Below, one piece after another: positions 22,928-34,597 of a stretch of DNA of 64,000 nucleotides (its first letter is position 1; each line of letters starts with the position of its first letter). The DNA lies in assembly GCA_947359465.1 (NCBI GenBank), contig OX375877.1, forward strand, positions 56,932,944-56,996,943, in the 5' to 3' direction. The DNA is from Metellina segmentata (lineage: Eukaryota > Arthropoda > Arachnida > Araneae > Tetragnathidae). The position numbers and the translations under genes are program-made. The notes beneath the pieces are model-generated. The model made no database searches, was not told the DNA's origin, and saw nothing but the letters and a program-made list of their open reading frames with translations.

Positions 22928-23964
22928 TTAAAAAACGCAAATCTGGATTCGGCGCCTTCACCGCCAAACTGCATCCAAACCAGGCATCACATAAACTGCC
23001 ACAATGAATGAACAAACATCTTGCAACGCTCGTTCGTCCTCAACGCTCATTTTGAACTGAGACTGCAGCAAACATTTTCAAATAATAAATAGCTTTTGCC
23101 ATCCATCATGCTGGATGCATTGCGCTAGGAGGTCTTATTTTAATTTTACTCTCGTTATCTCCCCTCAATAAAATAACAGATAGTTAGATCAGTTCCCGAT
23201 AGTCGTCACGTATAATGGATTTTTGCAGTTCATGGTTAAAAAACGACACCAATCCGTTAATGGTCGTGTCAAAAAGATGCTGTTTGGCAAAATCTGTTCA
23301 TGTTTCGATAGAATTAGGATTAATGTTTTTCCAGTTGTCTCTGAACTTTTCGATCAGTGGAATATCGGGACTGCTTGCGACTTAGTGGATCTTTGATTCA
23401 AATACACTTTTCAGAACCAGTTCATAAACATGATGACGGCAAGCAAAGAGTAACAATTCTCTTTCTATATTTTGTTCAAAAGCTCACAAGCTCCATTCAA
23501 GCGGTCTGTTTTAGATGCTGTCGTATCACAGCACATTATTTGTACTTTATAATTGAGGTTCCATTCTTTAAGTGCGTTTGAAACTACTTTATCTTCATCT
23601 TTGCCGGAAGAGCTGTCCAGTTTTGGTACTGCAAGAAGTTGCTCCTTCTCTCCAAATGAAATAAGGATAGGCAGGCGTTCTTCTTTAGAACTTCTCACAT
23701 ACAGGCCTGGTAACAATTTTCCATCGTAGGGAACGGTAACTACTTCGGGCACGTTATTCTAACAATCGGATTTTATGAATTCCGCTCTAACCTTTCTCAA
23801 TTACTCACCTCACCAACCAAGAAAATGCTTTTTTTTACTGCTCCTCAGTTCCATTAATATCTTCGAAATATAAAACAATGCGCGATAATTACCCGACAAG
23901 CCGAGAGTAAAGCCCGGTTTTTCAAGAGTCAGGGTAGAAGAGATTCAAGTTCAACGTCTCGAAT

Positions 23965-24290
23965 TCCTCTACCGGTATAGTGGTTAAGGTGTTAGCCTCT
24001 AGATCGAAAGGTTCCTGGTTCGAATCCGGGTCCGGGCAGGTATGTTTGTAAGCATATGTTATAGAGGCGGCTGGGGTTCACCTTAAATCTGTCAAAATCC
24101 TCACGTTGGATTGGTGTGGAAGTTTGGAAAGTTGGGTGCCAGCTCAGGTGTTGCTACGTCATCTGACCGTTGTTCAAAATTACGAGGTGTTGTCCTCGGA
24201 TCTTTCCCTTAAGGGATTGATCCCGGACCGTCGTCAATAGCCCTTTGTATTGCTCTAGTACGACGTTAATAACAATTTACCAATTACCGC
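23965..24290 (+). repeat. SINE copy 3, tRNA-derived, most complete copy
   Basis: The head reads CTACCGGTATAGTGGTTAAG (A-box region) and GGTTCGAATCC at 24017-24027 (perfect B-box), so it carries an internal RNA polymerase III promoter. The body follows with TTGGTGTGGAAGTTTGGAAA, GTCATCTGACCG, TTCAAAATTACGAGGTGTTG, CCTTAAGGGA and GTCAATAGCCC. It ends near TAATAACAATTTACCAATTA. Five other copies or parts lie at 8976, 18084, 38838, 50036 (minus) and 62531 (minus). Confidence 0.9.
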
Positions 24291-24656
24291 TCCAACAGGA
24301 ATTCACAACTCATAGCAACACTGCGTGTTTATGTTTACCTAAGAATCGCATAAACTCTAACAGTCAGTCACGTGATTGGTTATTTGAACTAAATTCTGCT
24401 GGTAGTACGTGACGTATGACGCATTTGACTGATCTGGAACTAGTATGCTAGGAAAACCCGCCTAAACTGACAGAGCAAGCACGGCGCAAGAGAGGCACCT
24501 GCTACGCAACCTGTACGAACATCTTTCCATGCAAGTCGGCACGGGTTGAAGTGCTCCAAATAAGGTTAAAATTTATTTTCGACTGTTTTAGGGTCAAATG
24601 AACAAAACTAGAACCTATACGTTAGAAAATAAAAACTTTGAAAAATAAGGGACACC

Positions 24657-24659
<3 letters not shown>

Positions 24660-24719
<60 letters not shown>
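24660..24719. repeat. TA-dinucleotide microsatellite, right part
   Basis: This is the continuation of the TA array after the inserted transposon. Confidence 0.95.
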
Positions 24720-24722
<3 letters not shown>

Positions 24723-25635
24723 ATTTTTTTATGTCTTGGTGTTGTCTCAGGTAGAAGACCTATTTTAGAAAACAATTATATAACAAAAATTACTATTTAC
24801 ATTACAAATAAGACTAATGACATTAAAATAAGAATTGATAAGTTGACAGCAAGAATCATTATCAAACCTGTTTTTTATAACCTGTCATGACTGAGGAATT
24901 GGGACGAAATAGTTAATTTAAACAACTTAATCTATAAATGAAAGACTATTTAAAGTCAAAGAAGGTTTAGTTTACAAAATTAGTTATTACCGCGAAAAGG
25001 AACAAAGGAAAAACGCACACATGCTGGGGATCAAAAAATGTCTGACTTCACATACTCTGTGAAGGCACCAGACTGTTCTAAAAGGTTCGTGGAACTCACC
25101 TACGCAGCAACAGAAATTTAGAACTTGTAATAGTAGTTTTGTCTGATTCGTGCTGTCACCTACCGGCTTCGATAAACAGTAGAAATTATATATATACCAC
25201 TTGTAATAAAGTCAAGATACTTACCTTTGTAAGACGATATTTGTTGTTTAGGTGGTACCTGCAAAATGTTTTCAAATACCATTTTTTATTGAGAGTTACT
25301 AAATTTGTTTCGTTAAAATAAATCATCAAGGTATACATTTTTACATGCAAGTTTAGCCCCAAATTTAAAAATATGGAGCGTGTATGATAGGAATAATAAT
25401 TTTTTTTTAGGTTTTTATAGTGGAAAGTCGGACAAAACCGAGACACAAAATGTGTTTTTTTCTAAGAATTAAGTTAATAAAATTCCTTAAATTTCTATTT
25501 GAATGATAAATTAGTTCTTTAGTTCCAAAATAAGTATTTTTCAACATAGATGGACTATATTTTGGAAGGTAAATAAATTATTTTTTGGAAGTATGCAAGT
25601 ACCCTTTTTTAGCCAACTACGTCGGATAAAGCCGG
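24720..25635. other. Non-coding spacer
   Basis: AT-rich sequence between two transposons. I see no gene, TIR or repeat in it. Confidence 0.5.
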
Positions 25636-26161
25636 GTATACATTAGGGTGGGCCGAAAAACACTTTTTTTCGAAATCGCTATTCTAATAGTGCGGAAAGG
25701 GTTCTCTCTGGGTTAAAAAAAGACGGTGTAAAATATATTTTTGATTGGATAATACCTTCTGCCCCAACATCCCACTTGAATTTCGGAAATTTGTGTAAAA
25801 ATTGGCAATTTTTACTCGGCGTAGGAAATATAATTATTTTTCAATATTTCTATTCCAATAGTGCGGAAGAGGTGCTAATTGGGTTCAATAAGACAGGTGT
25901 AACATTTTTTTTCGATCGAATAATATCTTTTGTTCTCTCATCACAATTGAAATTTTGCTATTTTAGAAGAAAAGTGCATTTTTTATTGTCACTTCATGCT
26001 ACCTGTATCTGACATGAAGTGAAAGGAGAGGAGAGGGTTTCACAATTCATATTACTCCCCAGATATATCTAAAATAGATTTAAAACTGGACATTAACAAA
26101 CCATCGACATCGAACCGTTTAAACTCTCTTACTGTTTCTAAGTACAAACAATTAACTCCGT

Positions 26162-27650
26162 TTGTACCTAAATCAACACAAATGCGACGGCCTCCCTTCA
26201 AATGCTGTGGTTGCCGACAGGTTTAGAGTCTCGGACCGGGCTGTGTATGCAATTGCTTCAAGTGTTCTTCACGATGTCGGTCTCATAACTAGCAACAACT
26301 CAGATTTGGTGGTTGACAAAAATAAGCTGAGAAGGGATAAAAGGCTAAAGTTAGAAAGGATAACCCCCTGAACAGGTACCCCCAGAGGTATTGATTTGGT
26401 ATGAGAACATGGGGGGACTTTGTGACCACGACCTATTTAACGTGCCTCAGTCACCATTAATGAACACGACGGTCTTTAGCCAGGTCGAAGCGCCGATCTC
26501 GCAATCATCGGAATTGCAGGCTCCGCCGAGGATAGAACCCAAAACCCTTCTGATGCGAGCCCGACGCTCTACTGTCGGAGCTACCGCGGCATATTGGTTA
26601 AAACCGGATGTAAATCAAGTGTAATTCGGTGCTAGGAATTGAAACTTCTGCAATGGGTAATATGTCTCCTGCATTTTAATGAACTAACTCTGAGGTATCT
26701 TTCGAAACGATGGATGGGCCAACAAATGTTCCAAAATCATGTTTTGGTAATATTGATTAGGTGCTTCTTACATGTGAAACTTTGCCAGTGATAACTTCCA
26801 AAATTATTGACGGCGAGTTACCAATAACAGATCGACGTGACTTAAGCAAGGATCAAATGTACTTACTAGAAATATTTCAAGCGGTACGATTGGGTAATTG
26901 TCCTGGTGGACTGGCTAGACGCAGTCCTGGTCCATTATCACATTCACGCTGGCTAACAACAGCGAACAGAGTTCTAAGACTATATGATAGTTCTCCAGAT
27001 CCTTCTTTGTAGTTGAAACAAATCGCTGAGTTTGTTATGAAAGTTTACACTCCAAACTGGTTTAATATAAAGTCTAAACACTTGCTGAAAGATGGAGCTA
27101 AGCATGTGTGAAATAGTATTTATAGATCCAGGTATTTATCTCAAGTCCTCAAGGACGTCGTTGATGAAGTAATTTGTCGAAATTCGTTATTTGCTCATCC
27201 CGAGAATATCTTGATGTGTATGTTGAAGGATGAAAGACCGCACATCAGAGAACTTTCTGCACGACGTATAATTAAGTCTAGAAAGTCATCTTCCAATGTA
27301 TAGTCAGTAAGTGTATTTCTCCCACCAAAACTGAATTTTGAAGCTGCTGACTATACGGAATTGATTAACTGGTCATCAATTACTATTACTTCTCCAACAA
27401 TCCTCCGTGATATATCTACTGCCGTATTTAGTTCCATTTTGCGTGATAAGAAAAATCCTGAATTGGACTTTGTTCACTTCCCATGTCACATACAGGCCGT
27501 TGAACGGTGTGTCAAGTTAGTGACAGAAGCATCCACTAAGGTTTATAGATTTCAAAGTAGAAACGAGTTCATTAGATCCACATTCTTTTCCCGTTCAATT
27601 ATATGACTGAATTCGACCATAAGGCTGATTTCAAACCTCTTCCTGCTGAT
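26162..27650 (+). pseudogene. Degenerate transposase of the second TAGGGTG element
   Basis: Plus-strand blocks run in order: VVADRFRVSDRAVYAIASS (26162-26371) and, after the SINE-like insert and lost middle part, DLSKDQMYLLEIFQAVRLG and LSHSRWLTTANRVLRLYDS (26761-27012). Then come NSLFAHPENILMCML, FPCHIQAVERCVKLVTEAS and SRNEFIRSTF (27361-27606). They match in order the blocks of the copy at 6225-7760, proving a common family. The central DGT...HTNELP part is deleted. Several stops are present, so it is not functional. Confidence 0.7.
26385..26615 (-). repeat. Second, unrelated tRNA-derived SINE-like insert
   Basis: On the minus strand it begins GCCGCGGTAGCTCCGACAGT (A-box-like), followed by GAGCGTCGGGCTCGCATC and GGGTTCTATCCTCGGCGG (B-box-like, one change from GGTTCGANNCC). 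The body runs on with TGCGAGATCGGCGCTTCGAC. It lies within the transposase of the element at 25644-28197 and is GC-richer than the surroundings. The boundaries are approximate. Confidence 0.55.
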
Positions 27651-28404
27651 TTAGTGTAAGTAAACTTTTGGTATTGGCATGTAATAACATTTCTATGGTT
27701 ACAATATTCTTAACAAATATTATATTAATATAATGTGACTCAGCTACTATTTAATAATTTTCAGGTAATATGATCAAATGTACATTACAATACAGCAATA
27801 AATAGTGTTGTACCCATCTATTTTTCATTTTTGATTTATTTCTATAGCACATAAAAAAGTGCACTTTTCTTCAAAATTTGCAAAATTTCAATTGTGACGG
27901 GAGACCTGAAGATATTATTCAATCGAAAAAATAATTTACACCTTTCCTCTTCAGAACCCACGGGGCACTTCTTCCGCACTATTAGAATAGCAATATTGAA
28001 AAATAATTATATTTCCTACGCCGAGTAAAAATTGCCAATTTTTATCCAAATTTCCAAAATCCAAGTGCGATGCGGGGGCAGAAGATATTATCCAATCAAA
28101 ACAATATTTTATACCGTGTTTATTGAACTCACAGAGAACCCTTTCCGTACTATTAGAATAGCGATTTTGAAAAAAAAGTGCTTTTCCGCACACCCTAGTA
28201 TATATTTGAATAATTGAAAAACGTTTTTGTTTTACAGCTGAAATATTTATTTATAGCAATAAATTAGTACAATGATATTCCTAGACTGAGAAACAATCGC
28301 GGGTTTAAAAATCACGGAACATAAGTAGTTTTGAATTTAATGTATTTGTGATATAGAGTAAATTAAGGTAATTCCTCAGATTTGTAAGAAGTTTTAAAAA
28401 TAGA

Positions 28405-29105
28405 AATCACATATAAAAGTTTGGTCATGCTCCACTGCAATGTTACAGGCTTCATGCGCACATCCTTTACAGTTGAGACATTTTACCCAACCTTCCAGAG
28501 TTTTCGATCTGGCGTACAATTTATTACAAAATATACAGGGCTCGTCACATTCCACGTCATCTTCAACTAATGCCGAGAAGTATGTTTTAATACAAAACTT
28601 CTTTGTCTTCCGTGTTTGGACAGTTTTTTGCCTTAGGGATCTTAAACAGTTTCTGCTTTAAGTTTTTATCTTCTGTTTTTTTAAATTTTTTTCCAAGTTC
28701 TAATTCTAACATATATGGTGATGAAGTAATAATTACTATCTACCCTCGCCGTTTGTCGGGCTTCTTCACAATCCTTGGACCTTTTTCACACTGGGGAGAG
28801 AGTTCTATTGTGGAAATTGAGAAAGGAGTCACGATAACCTGACCTAGATTCTTTGTAGAAGTTGAAGGTTGCTGATCATCGATGTTTAGTATCTCAGCCT
28901 TATTACGATAATTGGTTTGCGAATAAATCTCAGTTTCTGAACGCACTTCAACTTGAGCTTGTTCAGGTAAATTAATGTCCGTGATTAGTGATTCAACTTG
29001 AGGTTGTTCAGGCAATGGATTATCACCAATCTTCACTGGTCTTTGAGTTCTATCAGAGGGTGCAAAGATGTGATTTGGAAATGCACTATCCGACTTCGCC
29101 ATTAA
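28405..29105 (-). pseudogene. C-terminal tail of a pogo/Tigger-type transposase with a PHD-like zinc finger
   Basis: Minus-strand reading starts with an open region (29102-28740) rich in Pro, Gln, Ser and Thr, including QQPSTSTKNLG, and ending in KKPDKRRG. After a frame change, 28600-28405 encodes SALVEDDVECDEPCIFCNKL, then WVKCLNCKGCAHEACN and TFICDF. The Cys/His order recalls the PHD-like finger found at the end of pogo-type transposases (DDE_1) in arthropods. No DDE core is present. It is probably an old truncated copy. A host PHD gene is possible but less likely given the broken frame. Confidence 0.45.
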
Positions 29106-29765
29106 TCAGAAAATAAATATTTGTGAATTTAAAACAGGATGATAAACGTGATTTAATAATTTAAAATAATAGCTGAAAGAGGTGTTATCAGATGTTGTAC
29201 TTACCTAGAAAAAACCTTCAAGCAATTAGAAACTATAGAGTGAAATCAGTGGAATAAAAATCCAACCTTTTCTACTCAAACTTTTCAAAACATCGTCATC
29301 GACAAACACGTGATCTACACTGCATTTCATTTAACTCCAAATAACATGGGTGCTGTCCGATACTAGTTTCATGCGTTATCTTACAGATAGCAGTAGTGCT
29401 ATAGCCCAAACGAGTCACGGTTTTATCTGCCTACCCGGTTTTGTTCGACTTTTTCCTACTCTTTTCACAAACTCCATAGATTTCGATATTAGAAGAAATG
29501 AGACACATACAACGAAAACTGACGAATATTAATATTCTATCGTACTTACGTGTATTCTAATTATTTTAAAGGTATGAAAGATTATAAATTTTAAGGTACT
29601 CTTAACTCGAAATACGTTACTCAACTCTTAATACGTTTTCTTAAACTTCCTTTCATTTTGCTTCAATCGAGAAAAAAAAAACCGAACCACCTCCTTTATT
29701 TCAAGCATTATTTATACCAGAGCAAATTCAAAGGTATCATTTTCAATAGGGAATACCATCTACTA

Positions 29766-30586
29766 CAGGGTGTCCTATAAGTTCCCGTTCTCCAACTTTA
29801 AAAAATGTGTTGAACATGTTTTTTTAATTAGTGAATTGTATCGTCTGCTTATAGTTTTATCGATTCTTTTAATTTTTATTTTTTGATTTTCTTATCACTC
29901 AATTTGTACGATAATAAAGTTCCACGTCATTTTGTTCTACATTACACGATGGAATTATCATGAACTGCGCTGTTTGACGCTTATTTTGAATATAAATCAT
30001 ATGAAAGATGTAAAGAAATATGGCGACATAGCTATCCAAATTATGTAATACCGAGTAAAGATATGCTATATCAACTTATTAAACAGTTTGTTGCGTTATT
30101 TGAAGTGAATGAACAAGACTCTTGGCTTCAACAAGACGTTGATATCTGCCATACAAGTTATGAAACCATGGACATGTTTCAAGATTTTTTTTGCGATCGA
30201 CTCGTTGCAAGAAGCCATTGGACACCTCGTTCCCTGATCTGCGCATCCCTGACTTTTCTTCTGTGGGGATATTTAAAGAACAAAGTTTATGAAGATAATC
30301 ACTAAACAGTAGGTGATTTGAAAATTGTCTTTACTCAAAGGATAGAAGAAGTCACTCCCAGCATCTTGAAAGCGTTTCTAAAAATACGCGCAAACGACTT
30401 CAGCTTAGCCTTCAAGAGAAGGGCGGAATTTTTAAACATTTATTGTAAATGTAAGTCCAAATTTTTTTCCTACGTTTGGTTAAAAGATCATTATATCATT
30501 GGCATAAAAATAATTGTTTTAAAGTTTGTTGTTTTTTGTATAATAAATTCATGTATCGTGAGCACGGGAACTTGTAGGACACCTTG
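29766..30586 (+). mobile_element. Internally deleted mariner-type element
   Basis: TA flanks both sides (29764-29765, 30587-30588). The ends are inverted: CAGGGTGTCCTATAAGTTCC against CAAGGTGTCCTACAAGTTCC. The element is only 821 bp. The plus strand gives an N-terminal piece (SYERCKEIWRHSYPN). It is joined directly to a C-terminal DDE piece at 30063-30420 with WLQQDVDICHTSYETMD, PRSLICASL and WGYLKNKVYED, then DLKIVFTQRIEEVTPSIL. The third catalytic motif (normally SPDLTPPDF) is wrecked. It could move only by borrowing transposase. Confidence 0.75.
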
Positions 30587-30588
30587 TA

Positions 30589-32037
30589 CAATCCTAATTT
30601 TTAAAAAATACATAATGGAACGTCTTTGTATCAAATTTCGTAAAAATAATGAAATTTCTAGTAGAAAGACCCTGTTTCTATACTCTAATCAGATTCTACA
30701 TTGTTAAATTAGTTAAAATATGAAATTCCATTACTCTTTACCACAATTACATCCTGAGATACTCAATCCTATATTTAGAACGAATACCAGGGATCATCTC
30801 GACATAGAAAGTCGCCATTTGTAGATCGAGATTAAAAAGAGATTTTGCAACCCAAAATAACAATTTGAACACTAGTTGAAAAGTATTTTTCAACGAACGA
30901 TCCAAGAATAATTATATTCACTATGCAAGGGAAAAAGATCCGAGAATTATTTTGCAAAGTTAATCATATGTGTTTTAAACATTTAGTTGCCCCCTAACAA
31001 CGAAATAATAAGGTAAATTTAATGTAGCACTGAAACTAATGATCGGTCTGAATGAGGTGAAATTTCGCATGTCTATTCTAGAAGTCCTTCTGAATCGCAT
31101 AATATTAAGATTTAACATATATGTAATAAAAATGTTTCAACACATTGATTTAATAAGTATTATTGCATTCTAAAACCTCTTTTTAAAGATAAAATATTAT
31201 GTGGATTTATTTTGGGTTGTTTAACAGTTCCATGGTACAAAATATCAGCGCTATGGCTATATTATTTTGAAAAATATGCATAACAGTCTAAGAAACTGAT
31301 CTGACACAAGGAGCACCAATCTTTTTGCACTCATAACTTCGAAACTGCAAGACATAATGGCATGAAATAATTTTGATATAGATTTGAAATTGTGTGTCGA
31401 AAAAGGGGTTCTAATTGAAAATTTTAAAGTTGGTGCTCAGTTTAATATGACGACGGCCCCGTATGCAAATTTATGAATTTGAATTTATAGAACACTTTAG
31501 ATTCTCATGTCAAGCGAAATCTTCGAATTTTCTCTACTGTTAAAATTGCTGGAATGAAAGGGGGGGTTTGTTTATTCCAATGCGACTGTACAATTAATTA
31601 CAACTCTATTTCGTGATCTTTGGTAAAATTGTAGCTCTAGAAAACAATTAAAATTGTGAAGAATGTTTGTTTTTCTGTAATAAATTTTTTTTATTTGTTT
31701 AAATTTGTTAGAATTAGCTTTTACTTATCTTTGTATAGAACAAACATTAACAAATACTATTTAAGCTAAAAGTCGCTAAGAAAATAAAACATGTCACACA
31801 TTGATAAATTATATAAGATGAAAAATTTTAATTGAATTAATTTTATTTTCCCTATTTAAAACACCATTTATTTTACATTCAACCCACAAGATGGATTAGG
31901 TTGACCTGGTCTGACTTAAAAGTTTCATAAAGATTTTAAAATATCAAACGTCAGCGGACAAAATATTATAAATATGAATCCTAATTAGCCGAATGCAATG
32001 CTGTTTTAAATACCTAATTAATGAAGAGAAAACTTAC
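30589..32037. other. Non-coding spacer or intron
   Basis: AT-rich and without repeats or coding blocks that I recognise. If the exon at 32038-32103 belongs to the left CUB protease gene, this is its first intron. Confidence 0.4.
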
Positions 32038-32103
32038 ATAAACACAGGCAATTTCGAGGACGAACAAAGCAAATAAATAAATGAAGCGATACTTTCCCTT
32101 CAT
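32038..32103 (-). CDS. Possible first exon with a signal peptide
   Basis: On the minus strand, ATG at 32103 opens MKGKYRFIYLFALFVLEIAC VY and meets a good donor TAT|GTAAGT. The shape (basic start, hydrophobic core FIYLFALFVL, small residues before a Cys) is a classic secretory signal. It lies upstream of, and on the same strand as, the left CUB protease gene. However, it ends in phase 0 and the first CUB exon needs phase 1, so a short unseen exon would be required between them. It may instead belong to another secreted protein. Confidence 0.4.
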
Positions 32104-32457
32104 TCTTTACGGTATTAAGTCAAGCAAACTCAATTCAACGGAAATTTATCACACTCAATCTAAGGAAATAATGCGAATTGCTTCTACTTAAACCCTATCG
32201 GGAAGCAACATGTGGTTCCACACCTGCCATTGTGAATTCATTTGGAACTTTCTACAGCTGTGGTTTTACTTCGAGTAAACAAGTTTGTTTTGTTGATGTC
32301 TCATTGGACATTGATGTTCTCGTACACACAAAGGCAATTGTTGCTCTCATGATATGCCTTGTCTTTCATCCGTCAAAACTGAGAAATATCCTGGTCCTTT
32401 ATTTTTGACTCTCCTGATTAAAGTTTCGTGTATTGATGTATTGACTTACCACATAAT

Positions 32458-33867
32458 TCACTCATTGCCATAAAAATTTGCGCACCAAGAAATAATTGTG
32501 GGATCGTAACGAAACTTGACATGAAGTACATGTCGGCCAGATATGCAAATGATTAGAAATGCAGCGTGATTGCGCATTGCGTAATACCACTAAAGGGCGT
32601 TGAACTTCGTTCTCCTTGGAGTATAAAACAGGTAAGCAGAGCTTGTTTGAGTGTACTTAATCTTTTGCAAAGGAAACGCTGATGTAGACATGCCGTTACG
32701 CCGCCATCGAAGACTTTTTCCGCAGCTGTAAGAGTTCGAGAGGGGAAGAATCGTCGGAATGATGGAAGCTGGGTGGTCAGCTCAAAGAGTAGCTCGTCAA
32801 GTAGGCCGTTCTGAATTTTACTGTGAGGAGGTGTTGGGACCAGTGGACAGAAGAGACATCATTTACACTGAGACCAGACTCAGGACGCCCTCGACAGACC
32901 AGTCGTTGAGAAGACCGTCACATCATACGAAACGCACTCGTAGAACCAACTGCCTCATTGGCCGCTATCCACACACAGGCAGCACCTTCACTACGGGCCC
33001 CATGTGTCTTTTCGAACGATCGCAAGTAAGCCTGGCTGATGGACATCAGGTATCGCGGCGCTCATTACGTGTGCTGCCAATGACACCAACCACCGACGTT
33101 TCCGTTTTGGGTGGTGTCGTGCACGACGGGATTGGACTGCAACGGAATGGAACCAGGTCGTCTTCAACGACGTATCTAAATTCAATTTGAGCAGTGGTGA
33201 TAATCGTGTTCGTGTGTGGAGGCCCCGTGATGAATACCTCAATCCTGCCTTCGCTTTCTAGCGACACACCGCTCCCACAGCTAGTGTGATTGTATGGGGC
33301 GCCATTGCTAACGATAGACGATCACTCCTAATATTGGTCCATGGCACAGTGAAAGCCCAGCTGTACGTCCATGACATCCTTCAGCCACATGTGATGCCAC
33401 TCATGGCAGTGCTCCCAGGAGCCATTTTTCAACAAGGCAATGCTCGGCCACACACAGCAAGGATGTCACAAGACTGCCCCCACCATATTACCACCCTTCC
33501 ATTGACTGCTCGATCCTCAGATTTGTAACCTATCGAACGTATCTGCGATCATTTGAGACGGCAAGTTGGACACTCCAAGAGTTTGGTCGAACTAGATGCG
33601 CGTTTTCAGCAACTGTGGAACGAGATGTCTCAGGCCATCATACGTATGCCTCAATGCCCGCTCGTATCGCATCGTGCATCCGCGCTAGAGGAGGTCCAAC
33701 AGAGTACTAAAACGTCCATTTATTTGTACTTTTTTCTGCAGTAAATGATTTTTTTTCTTTGATTTTTCTAATCACTTACTTATATCAAAGTAGTACTTAC
33801 GTGTGTAAAATTTCGTTTCATTTTGACGACTTTTTCTTAGTGCGCAAATTTTTATGGCAAAGAGTGT
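32458..33867 (+). mobile_element. Tc1-like element, decayed copy
   Basis: The inverted ends are CACTCATTGCCATAAAAATT on the left and CACTCTTTGCCATAAAAATT (complement) on the right, continuing TGCGCACCAAG. A TA follows on the right; on the left it has decayed to TT. The ends and length match the intact copy at 39164-40573. Confidence 0.85.
32691..33711 (+). pseudogene. Decayed Tc1 transposase
   Basis: It starts MPLRRHRRLFPQL, has an early stop, then EFERGRIVGMMEAGWSAQRV. A frameshift follows near 32810. The second catalytic Asp is Gly (QQGNARPH), and the PDLSPIEH motif reads SDL-stop-PIERI. It is the sister of the open copy at 39396-40418. Confidence 0.85.
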
Positions 33868-34078
33868 ATAATAGTTTCCTTTTGAATAGAAGGCGATGCC
33901 TACTATCCGAAATCTGCGTTTGAAATGCCTTCTAAGGACTTCTTCTCCAGAACGGGATCGATACCGAAGAGATCTGAAATGGCTATCGCTGTGAATATAC
34001 TCGATGAGTCCGATAGATCCTTTCTCGTATTCACATCTCAAAGCGAATTCTTGACGCAAAGCATAATAAATATTTCCA
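33868..34078 (-). CDS. Candidate host exon of unknown function, cut by a Tc1
   Basis: On the minus strand a possible acceptor (CTCACTAG) is followed by an open stretch: GNIYYALRQEFALRCEYEKG, then LIEYIHSDSHFRSLRYRSRS and EVLRRHFKRRFRIVG. The Tc1 at 32458-33867 interrupts it. Beyond that element the few remaining bases end at a good donor TATGTG|GTAAGT (32450). Removing the element with one TA leaves the frame open to this donor. The product is strongly basic, and I do not recognise a family. It could equally be an old transposon fragment; the acceptor has a poor pyrimidine tract. Confidence 0.3.
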
Positions 34079-34211
34079 CTAGTGAGTTTTTATGATTTTG
34101 AAGGGAACTATTTTTTATTGTTTTGTACTAATTTCTTACATCACATTTTAAATTCTTCCTGATATCACAGAAGTAAAACCTTATGCTTGTACAATAGGAA
34201 ATCGGCGGTAC

Positions 34212-34363
34212 TGTTCTCGCTAGCTCAGTAAAAACACACGTGGACTGTAACACACTTTATTTTCAACTCTGAACTCTTTTTAAAGCTTTGCCACGCAGGG
34301 CACATTTCCTCGTTGGCGATACGTCACTGTTCGCAACGCCACCTCGCGAGAAGAGTCTGTACA
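34212..34363 (-). repeat. 3' LTR of the BEL/Pao element
   Basis: On the minus strand a purine-rich GTGGGGAG precedes TGTACAGACTCTTC. About 152 bp later it ends GAGAACA. It includes CTTTAAAAAGAG (TATA-like) and AATAAA. The exact 5' limit is uncertain by about 20 bp because an alternative TGTTTC start lies just upstream. Confidence 0.6.
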
Positions 34364-34597
34364 CTCCCCACGTTGAAACAATTGGGGTTTCAAACTAAAT
34401 AACAAACTGCAACTCAATTAACAGAAAATTAACACTTACAAATATATTCAAACACATTACAAAACAACTTCTTAAACATGTGCAATAAATCAAATGCTTT
34501 TAAATTTACAATTATTATATTATTTTAAGTTTCTAAAGGCAGTATGCAAATATCACGGACATTTCTTTTTAATACCTTTCCATTAGGAATTTTGATA

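Larger units (their letters stand above)
20848..23752 (-). pseudogene. Transposase of the TAGGGTGTC element, split by the Kolobok-like insertion
   Basis: On the minus strand the first part (23752-23465, open) contains MPEVVTVPYDGKLLPGLYV, RLPILISFGEKEQLLAVP, then CCDTTASKTDRLNGACELL. Frames continue to about 22970 with FRDNWKNINPNS, RDDYRELI and PPSAMHPA. After the insertion at 21466-22927 the text resumes with HQWYLSDEIAVLSLRDA. It finishes at 21033-20848 with NDTAERAVKLVQTFYDLI and a KMYPDCKK tail. This is a second arthropod transposase type ('DTTASNTGR...NGAC'), distinct in sequence from that of the elements at 4.8 and 25.6 kb though the tips are alike. It contains stops and is dead. Confidence 0.65.
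25644..28197 (+). mobile_element. TAGGGTG-ended DNA transposon, second copy, with repeated TIR modules
   Basis: The ends are TAGGGTGGGCCGAAAAACAC and the inverse of TAGGGTGTGCGGAAAAGCAC. The flanking 8 bp are GTATACAT (25636-25643) and GTATATAT (28198-28205), a target duplication with one later change. The inverted ends are about 340 bp. Each contains two diverged tandem modules built on CTATTCTAATAGTGCGGAA...GATTGGATAATA...AATTGGCAATTTTTACTCGG. A transposase remnant and a SINE-like insert lie inside. It belongs with the element at 4806-8238. Confidence 0.8.

Noticed and set aside
23972..24040. Apparent tRNA gene with perfect B-box
   Set aside because: The arms pair poorly and the segment continues into a repeated body found elsewhere, so it is the head of a SINE.
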